DNA from: Cognatiyoonia koreensis
Lineage (GTDB): Bacteria; Pseudomonadota; Alphaproteobacteria; Rhodobacterales; Rhodobacteraceae
DNA: 64,000 nt
Direction of reading: 5' to 3'
Assembly (NCBI RefSeq): GCF_900109295.1
Contig: NZ_FOIZ01000001.1
Coordinates: 1,426,001 to 1,490,000 of the forward strand
Of this stretch, positions 1 to 9,135 are shown piece by piece. The notes beneath the pieces were generated by a model that had not been told where the DNA came from, searched no databases, and saw nothing but the letters and a program-made list of their open reading frames with translations. A program made the position numbers and the translations under genes. Each line of letters starts with the position of its first letter. Position 1 is the first letter of the stretch.

Positions 1-497
1 GCCTTGGCCCCTTCCTGCTGCCCCCGATCATTCTGGCACTTGGGGCCAGCCTGTTCTGGGCCGAAGTCGGCTGGTACGGGCGGATAGAGGCAACCATCGT
101 TTCGCACGGGGTCTTCTTTGTGACCTTGCCACTGGTCATCATCGCGCGCGGCTTTGCCGCCCTCACGGACGAGGTGATCGAGGCCGCGCAGATGATGGGG
201 GCAACCTCAGCGCAAGTATTTCGCACCATCGTCCTGCCCCTGATCGCACCTTACGTGTTCACGGGCTTTGCACTCGTCGCGATAATCAGCGTGAACGAAT
301 ACCTGATCGCCAATATGATTTCAGGTTTCGTGGTCGAAACGCTGCCGATCAAGATCTTCAACAACGTGCGCTATGGCTACTCGCCCGTCGTCGCAGCGGC
401 ATCGATGCTTTTCGTTGCCCTCACCGTCACAATCCTGCTGGTCCTGTCGCGGATCACAGATCTTGTCGCCCTTTTCGGAACATCCAAGGACAGCTGA
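1..497 (+). CDS. ABC transporter permease, PotC-type (5' end outside window)
   Basis: C-terminal part of an inner-membrane permease of a spermidine/putrescine-type ABC importer. The frame is open from base 3, so the gene starts upstream of the window. The visible 164 or so residues hold hydrophobic segments and the cytoplasmic EAA loop that contacts the ATPase (EAAQMMGATSAQVFRTIVLP), with the conserved Glu-Ala-Ala and Gly. The typical PotC end is present (VNEYLIANMISG, then PIKIFNNVRYGYSPVVAAAS). The TGA stop is one base before the ATG of the DUF917 gene, so the two are translationally coupled. The substrate cannot be told from the permease alone; family knowledge suggests polyamines or a similar small cation. 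Confidence 0.85.
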   Translation, partial: LGPFLLPPIILALGASLFWAEVGWYGRIEATIVSHGVFFVTLPLVIIARGFAALTDEVIEAAQMMGATSAQVFRTIVLPLIAPYVFTGFALVAIISVNEYLIANMISGFVVETLPIKIFNNVRYGYSPVVAAASMLFVALTVTILLVLSRITDLVALFGTSKDS

Positions 498-498
498 T

Positions 499-1596
499 AT
501 GCAAACGCTCACGCGGCAAAATCTCGAAGACCTTCTGCTGGGGGCCGTCATCCTAGGTGCAGGCGGCGGCGGTGAGATCGCCGAGGGGCGCGCCATGATC
601 GATATAGCACTTGCTGCAGGCAAGACGTTTGATCTGGTCAGCATTGATGAAGTACCCGACGATGCAGTGATCTGCACCCCCTACTTGCTGGGGTCGATTA
701 CGCCGATCAATGCCGAAGAAGAAGCGCTTTACACCGGTCTGGCAGAAAGCGACGTCAATCCGTTGCTCCAAGCCTACGCCGAATTCCAGGATCATCTTGG
801 AACCGAATTCTATGGCACCACCCCGTGTGAGCTTGGCGGCTCCAACACAGCGGCTGCCTTTTTCCCCGCCGCCATGCATGGACACAAGATTATCGACGCT
901 GACCCCGCAGGGCGCGCGGTCCCCGAGATCACGCATTCCACCTATTATCTGGCGGGGCTTCCAGCGGCACCGATCTATGCGGTCAACCCGTTCGGTGAAT
1001 CCTTTCTGATCGACAGGGTCAAGGACGATCAGCGGGCCGAAACCCTGGTAAGGGCGATTAGCCAGGTCAGCCGCAATACAGTCGCCGCAATCGACCATGC
1101 CTTGCCTATGCGCCAGTTGCGCGATGTCCTTATACCCGGCACGATTTCCAAAGCGATGCGCTTGGGCGAAGTCTGCCGCCAAGCCATTGGGCGTGGCGAA
1201 AACTCAGCAAAGGCGATCGCGACTGCGGGCGACGGCGCTGTGGTATTCACAGGGACAGTTTCATCGGTGACCTACAAGACAGATCAAGGGTTCACGATCG
1301 GGGAAATGACCTTAACAAGCGGCACACAAAGCATGAAAATCAGTATCAAGAACGAGAACATGGCCTGCTGGTTGAACGGAAAAACGCTTGCGACTGTGCC
1401 CGATCTTATATGCCTGTTTGATACAGAAACCGGCCAGCCGGTTGCCAATCCCGACGTCGTCAGCGGGCAAGGCATTGCCGTCGTCGTCCTTCCTGCCCCC
1501 ATCCAGTTTACATCGCCCCAAGGCCTGTCAATCTTTGGCCCGAAGTACGCAGGCATCAATAGCCCGTTCACGTCTCCACTGGAAATCTCTGGCTAA
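499..1596 (+). CDS. DUF917 family protein (S-methyl thiohydantoin desulfurase-like)
   Basis: 365-residue cytosolic protein of the DUF917 family. It starts MQTLTRQNLEDLLLGAVILG followed by a run of glycines (GAGGGG, residues 20-25) typical of the family N-terminus. Family members cluster with hydantoinases, and some act on S-methyl thiohydantoins; the reaction here is not proven. The ATG at 499 was chosen over upstream in-frame codons because it follows the permease stop by one base and gives the family's normal start. Co-transcription with a polyamine-type ABC importer suggests the imported compound is a nitrogenous substrate handled by this protein. Confidence 0.75.
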   Translation: MQTLTRQNLEDLLLGAVILGAGGGGEIAEGRAMIDIALAAGKTFDLVSIDEVPDDAVICTPYLLGSITPINAEEEALYTGLAESDVNPLLQAYAEFQDHLGTEFYGTTPCELGGSNTAAAFFPAAMHGHKIIDADPAGRAVPEITHSTYYLAGLPAAPIYAVNPFGESFLIDRVKDDQRAETLVRAISQVSRNTVAAIDHALPMRQLRDVLIPGTISKAMRLGEVCRQAIGRGENSAKAIATAGDGAVVFTGTVSSVTYKTDQGFTIGEMTLTSGTQSMKISIKNENMACWLNGKTLATVPDLICLFDTETGQPVANPDVVSGQGIAVVVLPAPIQFTSPQGLSIFGPKYAGINSPFTSPLEISG

Positions 1597-1876
1597 CAAA
1601 GGGGCGTCCTTCCGAAATCCGGTCGGCAAGGCTCTCAATCAAGGCTAGTGAGTGACGCAAATCGCTGCCGAAATGAATGCGGGAACAGACCCCATTGCGC
1701 GTGCGCATTGAATGTCCTGTACAGCAAACGACGCAATGATTTCAACGCCAGCCACTCTCCATCCCACGGTGCTTTTAACAAACGAGTACAATAGGTTAGC
1801 CCGCCACATACAAGCCAAAGTACGATGCGGTGGATAATCAATAAACCACGACAGCATTCACCACGGAACTCTACAA
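1597..1876. other. Intergenic region, no supported gene
   Basis: Between the DUF917 stop and the small lipoprotein. Open frames occur on both strands but none has a convincing start, ribosome-binding site or recognisable protein. The stretch around 1650-1740 reads like degraded or repetitive intergenic DNA, and I could not tie it to a known element. Confidence 0.4.
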
Positions 1877-2014
1877 ATGACTTTCACGATAAAGCAACTG
1901 TCGCTCGTTGCTATCATGCTCGTTTTAGGTGGGTGCAAAAACGAAAGCCAAGATCTCAGTGTTCGCAATTCTGTTTATGTGCAGTCAGATGGCAAGACCG
2001 CCTACCGCCTTTGA
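1877..2014 (+). CDS. Small putative lipoprotein (45 aa)
   Basis: Short open frame encoding 45 residues with a clear lipoprotein signal: a lysine-bearing n-region (MTFTIKQ), a hydrophobic stretch (LSLVAIMLV) and the lipobox LGGC, with Cys20 as the predicted lipidated residue. The mature part is only about 26 residues (begins CKNESQD, ends KTAYRL). The upstream sequence has no strong ribosome-binding site, which lowers confidence. It could be a genuine small lipoprotein like the entericidin or bacteriocin-release type, or the surviving 5' end of a longer broken lipoprotein gene. No neighbour suggests a role. Confidence 0.45.
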   Translation: MTFTIKQLSLVAIMLVLGGCKNESQDLSVRNSVYVQSDGKTAYRL

Positions 2015-2101
2015 TTCACATGCACGCGGTTACAATCAGTTAAACATAATGGGAGTTGCCGACCCACGCCCAAACTATTCCAGCCCAATCTTCCAGACGG
2101 A

Positions 2102-2134
2102 AAAAAGGGGCCTCAAAACAAGAGGCCCCTTTTT
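2102..2134 (-). terminator. Rho-independent terminator (bidirectional)
   Basis: Perfect hairpin: GGGGCCTC (2107-2114), 7-base loop, GAGGCCCC (2122-2129), flanked by A5 and T5 tracts. It can stop transcription in both directions. It lies 21 bases beyond the stop of the minus-strand OmpA gene and about 90 bases after the small lipoprotein. Confidence 0.9.
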
Positions 2135-2155
2135 CAATTCCGCTCTGATCGTCCG

Positions 2156-4213
2156 TTAGGAGCGGTTCAGCAGACGCGTGATATTGCGAACCGACGCTCT
2201 GCGATTGGCGCGCTCGTCCGTCAGCACAGGAACCTTCAGATCGGTTTCACCATAGCCTTGGGTGATCAGGTTCTGTGGTGGGACCCCGAAATACTCGGTC
2301 AATGCCAATGCAACGGTCTCTGCGCGGCGATCTGACAGTGACAGGTTATAGCTCGCGCTTCCGACGGCATCAGTGTGACCTTCCACCAAAAAGACAGCCT
2401 GCGGATTTTTCTGAATGATACTGACCATTGATCGGCCGAGCGCGCGCAGTTCTTCGGCTTGCCCAGGGTCAATCGCGGCGCTTCCGGTTGCGAACGTAAT
2501 CTGGTCCAGCTCAACTTCCGGGGCCAGATTACGGACACGCTTGAAATCGCGAATTTGCTGCAAAGAGAACGTGCGGCTGACATCCGCAATCAATGCGGCT
2601 TGCAACGCTTCCATCAATGCATCTTCGTCGGACGTATCGACTGCGCGCGCAGTCTGTTTCACGTCTGCGGCCGGTAGCTCGTCAAAGGCAATCGGGTCAA
2701 CAGCCTGTGTGTCGTCGAAAAGCACGATCTCTGTCCCGTCTTGCGCGCGGATCAACGTCCGCCGCAGAACCGTGCCATCGTTTGCGCGGACAGTAATGAT
2801 CTGGCTGCCATCTTCATAAGTCAGGACAGAGCGCGTTGATCCATCTTGGAATGTTTGCGTCTGCACCTGGGCACCGGGTCTGCGCAACAGTTCATCATCG
2901 TTTTTCAGAACACGCAGTTCACCGTCACGTTCAATAATGACGCGATCGCCAGAGTTGGAAACGACTTGGTCACCGTTGTTCAGAACGGACCCAACGACCG
3001 CGGCTCCAAGTCCCAACAGCAACGCCTTTTCAAAATTAGAGAGGCCCTCTTCGTCATCATCGGCCTCGGTGGCTTGCGTATCGCCGACAGCCGCTGTTTC
3101 AAAATCTTCGTCGCTGCGGCGGACATCTGTTTCTGTAACAACTTCCGTTTCGACCTCAGCTTCTGCTGCTTCGGCCGCGTCACTGTCATCACCAGCCGCT
3201 GCTGCAGGCGGGGTGTTTGCCGCTTCGCTTTCCCGTTCCTGGTTCAGCGCCTGGCGTTCTTCGTCAGTCAGCTGCTCGCCGCCAGCTTCGCCGGCACCTT
3301 CTACAACTTCGGCAGTCTGCGTGTCGTCGGCCTCTGCTGTCTCCGAAGCGTCGCCGTCGGTCATCTCCGCTTCGTCGTCAGCGACCGCTTCTTCTGCAGG
3401 CGCGGTCTCGGTAACGGCTTGTTCATCCGCGTCACCTTCTGCATCGGCTGTATCTGCCTCTACGTCCTGCTCGGCTGACTCAGCTTCAGGTTCTGCCTCG
3501 CTCGCGCTCTCTTCAGCTTCGGCACCTTCCGCGGGCATCTCTGTCACCTCATCGGTTTCGGCCTCGCTTTCGGTTTCCGCGTCCGGTTCAACTACGGCTT
3601 CAGCCTCTGCGTCCGGTGCAGCTTCGGCTTCGGCTTCAGCTTCAGCTTCCACTTCAGCCTCGGATTCAGCTTCCACTTCGGCTTCAGTTTCTACCTCCGC
3701 CTCTGTTTCCGGTTCCGCTCCTACCTCGGCTTCAGTTTCCACCTCCGCTTCGGCTTCCGTTTCCGCTCCTACCTCGGCTTCAGTTTCCACCTCCGCTTCG
3801 GCTTCCGTTTCCGCTTCAGCCTCTGCTTCCGGTTCAGCCTCTGCCTCTACCTCAGCATCAGCCTCCGGTGCGACGTCTTGCGGGACAAGGTCAACGCTTT
3901 CATCAAGGACAGGCAATTGCGACTGCAGTTCAGCGGGCGCATTGGCCAAGGCTGTCCCAAGGTCTTCGCCACCAGCTTCCAGCGCGCTTTGTACCGCAGT
4001 CGCGTCACAACTTCCAAAATCATCACTCGGCGCACCCGCGTCGAGATACGTCAAAAGTGCCTCGGACAGCATTTGCGCATCCGCCACCTCGGTTCCATCA
4101 GGTGCAACGCAGGGAAAGCTCTCAGCTGTGTCTTGTGCCCAAATCGGCGCAGGGGCGGAGATAGACAGGCAAGCAGCAATTGCCGTCGTCATCTTGAAGT
4201 TTTTCTGGGACAT
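2156..4213 (-). CDS. OmpA family outer-membrane protein with long Glu/Ala repeat domain
   Basis: About 685 residues. A Sec signal peptide (ends APAPIWAQ) is followed by a short folded region, then roughly 250 residues almost entirely of Glu, Ala, Val, Thr and Asp in short tandem repeats. A hydrophobic/glycine segment follows ([15 protein letters not shown]), and a C-terminal OmpA peptidoglycan-binding domain with [33 protein letters not shown] and the closing [12 protein letters not shown]. The OmpA domain should hold the protein to the cell wall; the acidic stretch probably forms an extended, highly charged spacer. I chose the ATG at 4213 because GAAGAGAG lies 5 bases before it; the in-frame ATG at 4228 lacks a ribosome-binding site. 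No beta-barrel is evident. Confidence 0.85.
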   Translation of the reverse strand: MSQKNFKMTTAIAACLSISAPAPIWAQDTAESFPCVAPDGTEVADAQMLSEALLTYLDAGAPSDDFGSCDATAVQSALEAGGEDLGTALANAPAELQSQLPVLDESVDLVPQDVAPEADAEVEAEAEPEAEAEAETEAEAEVETEAEVGAETEAEAEVETEAEVGAEPETEAEVETEAEVEAESEAEVEAEAEAEAEAAPDAEAEAVVEPDAETESEAETDEVTEMPAEGAEAEESASEAEPEAESAEQDVEADTADAEGDADEQAVTETAPAEEAVADDEAEMTDGDASETAEADDTQTAEVVEGAGEAGGEQLTDEERQALNQERESEAANTPPAAAAGDDSDAAEAAEAEVETEVVTETDVRRSDEDFETAAVGDTQATEADDDEEGLSNFEKALLLGLGAAVVGSVLNNGDQVVSNSGDRVIIERDGELRVLKNDDELLRRPGAQVQTQTFQDGSTRSVLTYEDGSQIITVRANDGTVLRRTLIRAQDGTEIVLFDDTQAVDPIAFDELPAADVKQTARAVDTSDEDALMEALQAALIADVSRTFSLQQIRDFKRVRNLAPEVELDQITFATGSAAIDPGQAEELRALGRSMVSIIQKNPQAVFLVEGHTDAVGSASYNLSLSDRRAETVALALTEYFGVPPQNLITQGYGETDLKVPVLTDERANRRASVRNITRLLNRS
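3717..3812 (-). repeat. Two perfect 48-bp tandem repeats in the OmpA-like gene
   Basis: Bases 3717-3764 and 3765-3812 are identical copies of a 48-bp unit encoding a 16-residue Glu/Ala/Val/Thr block. More diverged copies surround them, roughly 3480-3870. Identity at the DNA level points to recent slippage or unequal crossing-over. Confidence 0.85.
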
Positions 4214-4228
4214 GGGTGCTCTCTTCAT

Positions 4229-4610
4229 TTCGTTGAACTGTCAGCAGTCACCAGAGAAACCCGAAACGCTCCCAATAGTTCCAGCTTGCAAGACATAAAT
4301 TCACCAAATGCATGGTCCGGTCCCGGCAGACGCCCAGACCGGAAAACCGGCAATGAATGCCTGAACCATTCCATCCATTATTGGAGGCACCGATCCGCAA
4401 ACGTTCTAACCGGCGCGCCATTCGGAATGGTACGCATCGCCTGTGGTGCTGCGCTGCTCAGATGGTACCTTCACTGACCGAATCCCCAGTGCGAGACTTT
4501 CACGCGCGGCACCTGCCCTCAAAATTCACGCTCACCCGTGCCATCTTTATCGACAAGGGATGCGATCCAGACTACGCCGATGGCGCAATCAGCACGAAAG
4601 GGATCATTTC
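4229..4610. other. Intergenic region between divergent genes
   Basis: About 380 bases between the OmpA-like gene (minus) and the lyxose isomerase gene (plus). It must carry promoters for both. Open frames here lack start signals, and I recognise no structured RNA or operator. Confidence 0.5.
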
Positions 4611-5297
4611 ATGAAACGCTCGCGTATAAACGACATCATGGCCGCAGCCGATGATCTGATCCGGTCACACGGCTTTACCCTGCCACCATTCGCCTATTGG
4701 ACACCATCCGAATTCAAATCACAGGCGCAATCGGCGCGCCACGTCATCGACGCGCGTTGCGGGTGGGACATTACCGATTACGGCGCGGGCGACTTCGATA
4801 CGATGGGGCTGTTTCTGTTCACGCTGCGCAATGGTTTGCTTGCCGATCTGCAGCGCGGCGGCGGCATGTGCTACGCCGAAAAACTGCTGATCTCGCGGCA
4901 GGACCAACTCAGCCCGATGCACACGCACGTGATCAAGGCCGAGGACATCATCAATCGTGGCGGGGCGACGCTGGTGATCGAACTCTACGGGTCCGATGAT
5001 GCGGGCCAATTTTCCGAAGACAAAGGCGGCACGGTCTGGATCGACGGGATCCAACGCGACTACACGCCCGGCGAAAAACTCAAACTGGCACCGGGCGAAA
5101 GCGTGACACTGCGCCCTGGCGACTGGCATGCTTTCTGGGGCGAAGGCGGTGATGTGCTGATCGGAGAGGTCTCGACGGTCAACGACGATGAAACCGACAA
5201 CATCTTCCGCGAACCCATCGGGCGTTTTGCAAACGTCGAAGAAGACACAGACCCGACGCACCTGCTGGTCAGCGATTACGCAAACTGGCTCAAATAG
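4611..5297 (+). CDS. D-lyxose ketol-isomerase family protein
   Basis: 228 residues, the usual length for the D-lyxose isomerase family (formerly DUF1498), a cupin enzyme that interconverts D-lyxose and D-xylulose and often accepts D-mannose. The metal-binding motif is visible in SPMHTHVIKAEDI (two His and a Glu), with a later conserved His in RPGDWHAFWGEGG. The ATG at 4611 has GAAAGGGA seven bases upstream; the frame runs further upstream without a better start. Xylulose is also the product of the xylose pathway, and a xylulokinase gene lies 19 kb away, so this enzyme could feed lyxose into it. Confidence 0.8.
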   Translation: MKRSRINDIMAAADDLIRSHGFTLPPFAYWTPSEFKSQAQSARHVIDARCGWDITDYGAGDFDTMGLFLFTLRNGLLADLQRGGGMCYAEKLLISRQDQLSPMHTHVIKAEDIINRGGATLVIELYGSDDAGQFSEDKGGTVWIDGIQRDYTPGEKLKLAPGESVTLRPGDWHAFWGEGGDVLIGEVSTVNDDETDNIFREPIGRFANVEEDTDPTHLLVSDYANWLK

Positions 5298-5325
5298 CCC
5301 GAAAAATAGGTCTGAACCTCCGCCC

Positions 5326-6432
5326 ATGAAACCACTCAACATCTTCCTGGCGACCGCCCCCGGCTTCGAGGACATGCTCGAAGCCGAAGCACGCGACCTT
5401 GGTCTGACAGGAGCAAGCGCGGTAGCGGGTGGCGTGACGTTCGCCGGTCACTGGCCCGCGATTTGGCGGGCGAACTATTACCTGCGCGGTGCCACGCGGG
5501 TTCTGGTCCAGATCGGCAAATTCCGCGTGTTCCATCTGGATGAACTCGAACGGCTGGCCATGGAATTCCCGTGGGACACGACGTTCAAGCCCGACAGTGA
5601 AATCGGGCTCGACTTCACGACCAAGTCATCCAAGGTGAACAACATCAGCGCGATCAGCCAGCGGTTGGCCAAAGCGCTGCGCGCGACGGTGGGTGTGTCA
5701 GTGGATGAAAAGGCCCCCGTCACACTGCGGGTGCGGATCGACAACAACGTCTGCATGCTGTCCGTCGATACGTCAGGTGATCCGCTCCATATCCGCGGGC
5801 ACAAGCAATTCGTCGGCAAAGCCCCGATGCGCGAAAGCCTCGCCGCGCTGATGCTGCGCAAATGCGGCTACGATGGCAGCGAACTGGTGGTCGATCCGAT
5901 GTGCGGCTCGGGGACCTTCCCGATCGAAGCGGCCGAAATCGCACGCAACCTCGCCCCCGGACGGTCGCGCGACTTTGCGTTCCAACATCTTGCAACGTTC
6001 CAACCCGACCGCTTTGCGGCAATCAAGGAAGACCGCCCAGCGCGCGACACGGACCTGCACTTTTATGGCAGCGACAGGGACGCGGGTGGCGTCAAAGGGG
6101 CCGGCGAAAACGCAGCCCGCGCCGGTGTGGACGACATCATCACCTTCGCGCACCACGCAATCAGCGATCTGCAACGACCGGCCGGAAAACCCGGACTGGT
6201 CATGGTCAACCCGCCCTATGGCGGACGGATCGGCAACAAGAAACAGCTATTCGCGCTCTATGGCGCGTTGGGCAAAACGCTGCGCGGCGGCTTTTCCGGA
6301 TGGCGGGTCGGGCTTGTCACGTCAGAGTCCGGATTGGCCAAGGTGACAGAACTGCCCTGGCAGAAGAATCGCCTGACATTTCCACATGGCGGGATGCGGG
6401 TGACACTCTCCCAGACCGGGCCATTGCCATAG
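5326..6432 (+). CDS. THUMP-type class I SAM-dependent RNA methyltransferase (RlmL/YpsC-like)
   Basis: 368 residues. The N-terminal half begins with the family signature IFLATAPGFEDMLEAEAR and holds a THUMP-like RNA-binding region. The C-terminal half is a Rossmann methyltransferase with the SAM-site motif DPMCGSGTFPIEAAEIA (about residues 190-206) and the catalytic NPPYGGR motif (about 290), typical of enzymes that methylate the exocyclic N2 of guanine in rRNA. The ATG at 5326 was chosen to give the standard N-terminus. It follows lyxose isomerase by 28 bases and may be co-transcribed, though there is no functional link. The exact target base is inferred from the family. Confidence 0.85.
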   Translation: MKPLNIFLATAPGFEDMLEAEARDLGLTGASAVAGGVTFAGHWPAIWRANYYLRGATRVLVQIGKFRVFHLDELERLAMEFPWDTTFKPDSEIGLDFTTKSSKVNNISAISQRLAKALRATVGVSVDEKAPVTLRVRIDNNVCMLSVDTSGDPLHIRGHKQFVGKAPMRESLAALMLRKCGYDGSELVVDPMCGSGTFPIEAAEIARNLAPGRSRDFAFQHLATFQPDRFAAIKEDRPARDTDLHFYGSDRDAGGVKGAGENAARAGVDDIITFAHHAISDLQRPAGKPGLVMVNPPYGGRIGNKKQLFALYGALGKTLRGGFSGWRVGLVTSESGLAKVTELPWQKNRLTFPHGGMRVTLSQTGPLP

Positions 6433-6595
6433 GCAAAGGGTGAATTGGTGGGAAATTCCCCCTTGAAACATCGAATAACCTGACCAAACTGCAACAAACC
6501 TGCCAAAAACCCCCGCCGTGACGTGATCGTGAATTGATCTGGTCAGCGGGTCTATGGTGCTAAAGGTTAACTTTCGCTGCTCGAAGATTGAAATC

Positions 6596-7201
6596 ATGAC
6601 ACTGACACGCCGCCATTTCATACAGACGGGGCTGGCCGCCGGCCTGCTTCCGATTGCAACAACCGCTTCTGCTGTGCAGCTGCCCGCACATCTGATGCCA
6701 AAAGTCGTGGACGTCGCAGGACGTATCCCACAAGGCCAGATCGAGGTTTATCCCGACGAATTCCACCTCTATTTCGGCATCTACGAAGGCCGTGCGATCC
6801 GCTATGGGGTCGGCGTAGGTCGTGCCAACCTTTACGAACCCGGCAACTTTACGGTCGACCGCAAACAGGAATGGCCCGACTGGCGCCCGACGGATGCGAT
6901 GATCGAACGTGAACCGGAAAAGTACGAACAATACGCGGACGGTGTGCCCGGCGGCCCTGAAAACCCGCTCGGCGCGCGGGCGCTTTATCTGCAATATCCA
7001 AACGGACGCGATTCATATCTACGTATCCATGGCACCACGGCACCGCGCACAATCGGGTCCGCCGTGTCCAACGGCTGCGCACGTCTGGTGAACGAACATA
7101 TCGAAGACCTCTACCGCCGCGTGCCAATCGGAACACCCGTGATCCTGCACCAAAAAGGTATCGCCAGCGGATTGTTCCAAACGGTCGAACAGCCAGCCTG
7201 A
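6596..7201 (+). CDS. L,D-transpeptidase (YkuD family), Tat-exported
   Basis: 201 residues. The N-terminus carries a twin-arginine motif (TLTRRHFIQTGLAAG) and a signal peptide ending near ASAVQ, so it is probably folded before export to the periplasm. The catalytic motif is HGTTAPRTIGSAVSNGCARL, with the conserved His, Ser and nucleophile Cys of the ErfK/YbiS/YkuD fold that makes 3-3 peptidoglycan crosslinks or anchors proteins to peptidoglycan. The ATG at 6596 was preferred to the codon at 6554 because it places the Arg pair at the usual position. Stands alone; converges with the Gfo/Idh gene. Confidence 0.9.
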   Translation: MTLTRRHFIQTGLAAGLLPIATTASAVQLPAHLMPKVVDVAGRIPQGQIEVYPDEFHLYFGIYEGRAIRYGVGVGRANLYEPGNFTVDRKQEWPDWRPTDAMIEREPEKYEQYADGVPGGPENPLGARALYLQYPNGRDSYLRIHGTTAPRTIGSAVSNGCARLVNEHIEDLYRRVPIGTPVILHQKGIASGLFQTVEQPA

Positions 7202-7240
7202 TTGCAGTCTGCGGGTCCGGCAGACCCGTTTCCACGACAG

Positions 7241-8329
7241 CTACAACAAAACTGCCTGACCAGTGGCCGCACTTTCCTGTGCGGCCATTCCCATTTTCAC
7301 AGCCTTCGCCCCATCAGTCACCGTCACTTCGACAACGCCTTCGCCACGCACCACAGCATTGAACCGCTGGTGCTGATAAAAGGTCGATCCATTGTGATCG
7401 CCTGCAGCAAGCAGCGTCGGATCAACGGGAATTTCACTGCGCATCGGCCCCTTTGGCGCACGCGGTGAGATAACCAGATGCGGAACCGGCGGATCACCCA
7501 ATAGCTTGGGCCAAAACCGCCCCGGTCCCGGTACAAAAGCCTCGATCTTGCCTTTGGGTCCGACGGCGGAAATCTCTTCCTGATATTCGGCACCTTCCGC
7601 GAACATGCACAGTTCCAGCATGGCCCGCGTGCCATTGTCGAAATCAATGATGACATAGCCGTGGTCCCAGATATCAGGGGCCTCATCGTTGTAACGTTCC
7701 TCAAGGTGATTGAACCCCTGCCCGGCAGTCGCCATCACCCGCAATGGTTCGGCTTTCAGGATCAAACGCATCAGATCGAAGAAATGACAGCACTTCTCGA
7801 CCAGTGTGCCGCCAGTTTTGGCATTGAACCGGTTCCAGTCCCCGATCTTGGGCAGAAACGGAAAGCGATGTTCACGCACGGTCAGCATCTTGATGCCGCC
7901 GGTTGCCTGCTCCGCCTGACTGATCAGCGCCGCGACAGGTGGCATATAGCGATATTCCATCGCGACCCAGACAGGGTGCGGATAGTCTTTAAACAATGCC
8001 TCAACAACAGGTGCATCTGCGGGATCGGTATAAAGCGGCTTCTCACACAGGATCGGCAATGGACGACACGCGACGATCTGGCGAAGCTGCGACACATGCA
8101 GATAATTCGGGCTGACGATGACCCAGGCATCTACATCCGGATAAGCCAGCATTTCCTCGAAACTTTCAGCGACATGGGCCTCGCCTGCAAGGGTCGCAGC
8201 ACTCTCGGCCAGTTCGCGCAATGGATCATAGACGACAGACACCGTGCCATGTGACAAAAGATTGATATTCTGGATATGCTCGCGACCCATCATGCCGCAT
8301 CCGATCAATCCATACTTGACGTTTTCCAA
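7241..8329 (-). CDS. Gfo/Idh/MocA family oxidoreductase
   Basis: 362 residues, NAD(P)-dependent sugar or polyol dehydrogenase fold. The Rossmann motif YGLIGCGMMGREHI is at the very N-terminus, and the family motif CEKPLYTD (Glu-Lys-Pro) follows at about residue 95. Start codon is TTG at 8329, five bases after the GntR stop; the next Met would cut into the nucleotide-binding motif, so the TTG is well supported. It lies in an operon with the GntR regulator and opposite a monooxygenase/TRAP operon, so it probably oxidises the sugar-like compound handled there. Substrate unknown. Confidence 0.85.
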   Translation of the reverse strand: MENVKYGLIGCGMMGREHIQNINLLSHGTVSVVYDPLRELAESAATLAGEAHVAESFEEMLAYPDVDAWVIVSPNYLHVSQLRQIVACRPLPILCEKPLYTDPADAPVVEALFKDYPHPVWVAMEYRYMPPVAALISQAEQATGGIKMLTVREHRFPFLPKIGDWNRFNAKTGGTLVEKCCHFFDLMRLILKAEPLRVMATAGQGFNHLEERYNDEAPDIWDHGYVIIDFDNGTRAMLELCMFAEGAEYQEEISAVGPKGKIEAFVPGPGRFWPKLLGDPPVPHLVISPRAPKGPMRSEIPVDPTLLAAGDHNGSTFYQHQRFNAVVRGEGVVEVTVTDGAKAVKMGMAAQESAATGQAVLL

Positions 8330-8334
8330 CCTTG

Positions 8335-9039
8335 TTAGCCTTTTCCCATGCGCGAAACATAGCGCGCCTTGTCCATATCAAACCAAGTGCGTGAATATTC
8401 GACAGCATCACCGGCACTCGTGCGACCGATCCGCTCGATATAGCCCACCGACGCGCCTGCGGTTTGTCCAAACCTGCCGTCCGCCCAGTCGGGCGTCTCT
8501 GCCACGCCGATCCTGTCTACAACGCTCGCAATCACCACTCCCAGCTTCTCGCGGTAATAAAGGTAAAGACTGTCAGACAAGTCAGCCTTCGTGATGACGT
8601 TGCGCAAGCCACCGTCAAGCCAGATTTCCTCCAATGCAACGACATCCGCATCCAGGCGGCGCAACCGGCGAATCCGGTGACCTTCCGCACTTGGGCCGAA
8701 ATCGGGCGCGTTTGGTTTGGGTAGACGCTCGACAGACAAAACCTCTGCCGTCGGCAGGCCACCGCCCGCGAACCGTTCAAGACGAAAGAACGCATAAACG
8801 GAATCAACTTCCGGCTTGTGGCGAACATAATTGCCAGACCCCTGCACGCGCTCAAGCAGTCCTTTCGTTTCCAAATCACCAAGGGATTTGCGCAATGTGC
8901 CGACAGCAATTCCAAGATCAGCAGCTAACTCCCGCTCGGGCGGCAGACGGGCTCCATCCGCAAAATGACCCGCCGCAATTTCGCGGATCAAACGCTCTGA
9001 GATCTGGATGTATTTTGGCAGTGGCTGGGATTCCGACAT
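8335..9039 (-). CDS. GntR family transcriptional regulator (HutC/UTRA type)
   Basis: 234 residues. The N-terminal winged helix-turn-helix includes GARLPPERELAADLGIAVGT, followed by GLLERVQGSGNYV; a C-terminal UTRA ligand-binding domain follows (from about residue 85). A strong ribosome-binding site (AAGGGAGG) precedes the ATG. It is divergent from the monooxygenase operon; an inverted repeat at 9079-9094 sits between the two starts. Most likely a repressor of both transcription units, released by the substrate or an intermediate. The Gfo/Idh gene follows five bases after its stop. Confidence 0.88.
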   Translation of the reverse strand: MSESQPLPKYIQISERLIREIAAGHFADGARLPPERELAADLGIAVGTLRKSLGDLETKGLLERVQGSGNYVRHKPEVDSVYAFFRLERFAGGGLPTAEVLSVERLPKPNAPDFGPSAEGHRIRRLRRLDADVVALEEIWLDGGLRNVITKADLSDSLYLYYREKLGVVIASVVDRIGVAETPDWADGRFGQTAGASVGYIERIGRTSAGDAVEYSRTWFDMDKARYVSRMGKG

Positions 9040-9078
9040 CGCGTCGCCCTCCCTTGCGCCGCTGAATTGATACAGGAT

Positions 9079-9094
9079 TGTTATAGCGCTAACA
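9079..9094. promoter_or_regulatory. Candidate GntR operator
   Basis: Inverted repeat TGTTA-TAGCGC-TAACA, lying between the divergent starts of the GntR gene (9039) and the flavin monooxygenase gene (9136). Position and symmetry suit an autoregulatory operator. Regulator identity is inferred from location only. Confidence 0.5.
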
Positions 9095-9135
9095 GCGTGC
9101 TACGCAATACGGACGAACAGATTCTTGGGGGAAGA

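Noticed and set aside
1635..1857. Minus-strand open frames after the DUF917 gene
   Set aside because: About 70 codons each, no ribosome-binding site, and low-complexity or repeat-like DNA.
2937..4298. 453-codon Ser/Ala-rich open frame on the plus strand
   Set aside because: It is the mirror of the Glu/Ala repeat region of the OmpA gene: repetitive codons leave the opposite frame open. No signal, start site or recognisable domain.
4357..4614. Plus-strand open frame before the lyxose isomerase gene
   Set aside because: Arg-rich, without a start signal or family resemblance; the region is better read as a divergent promoter.
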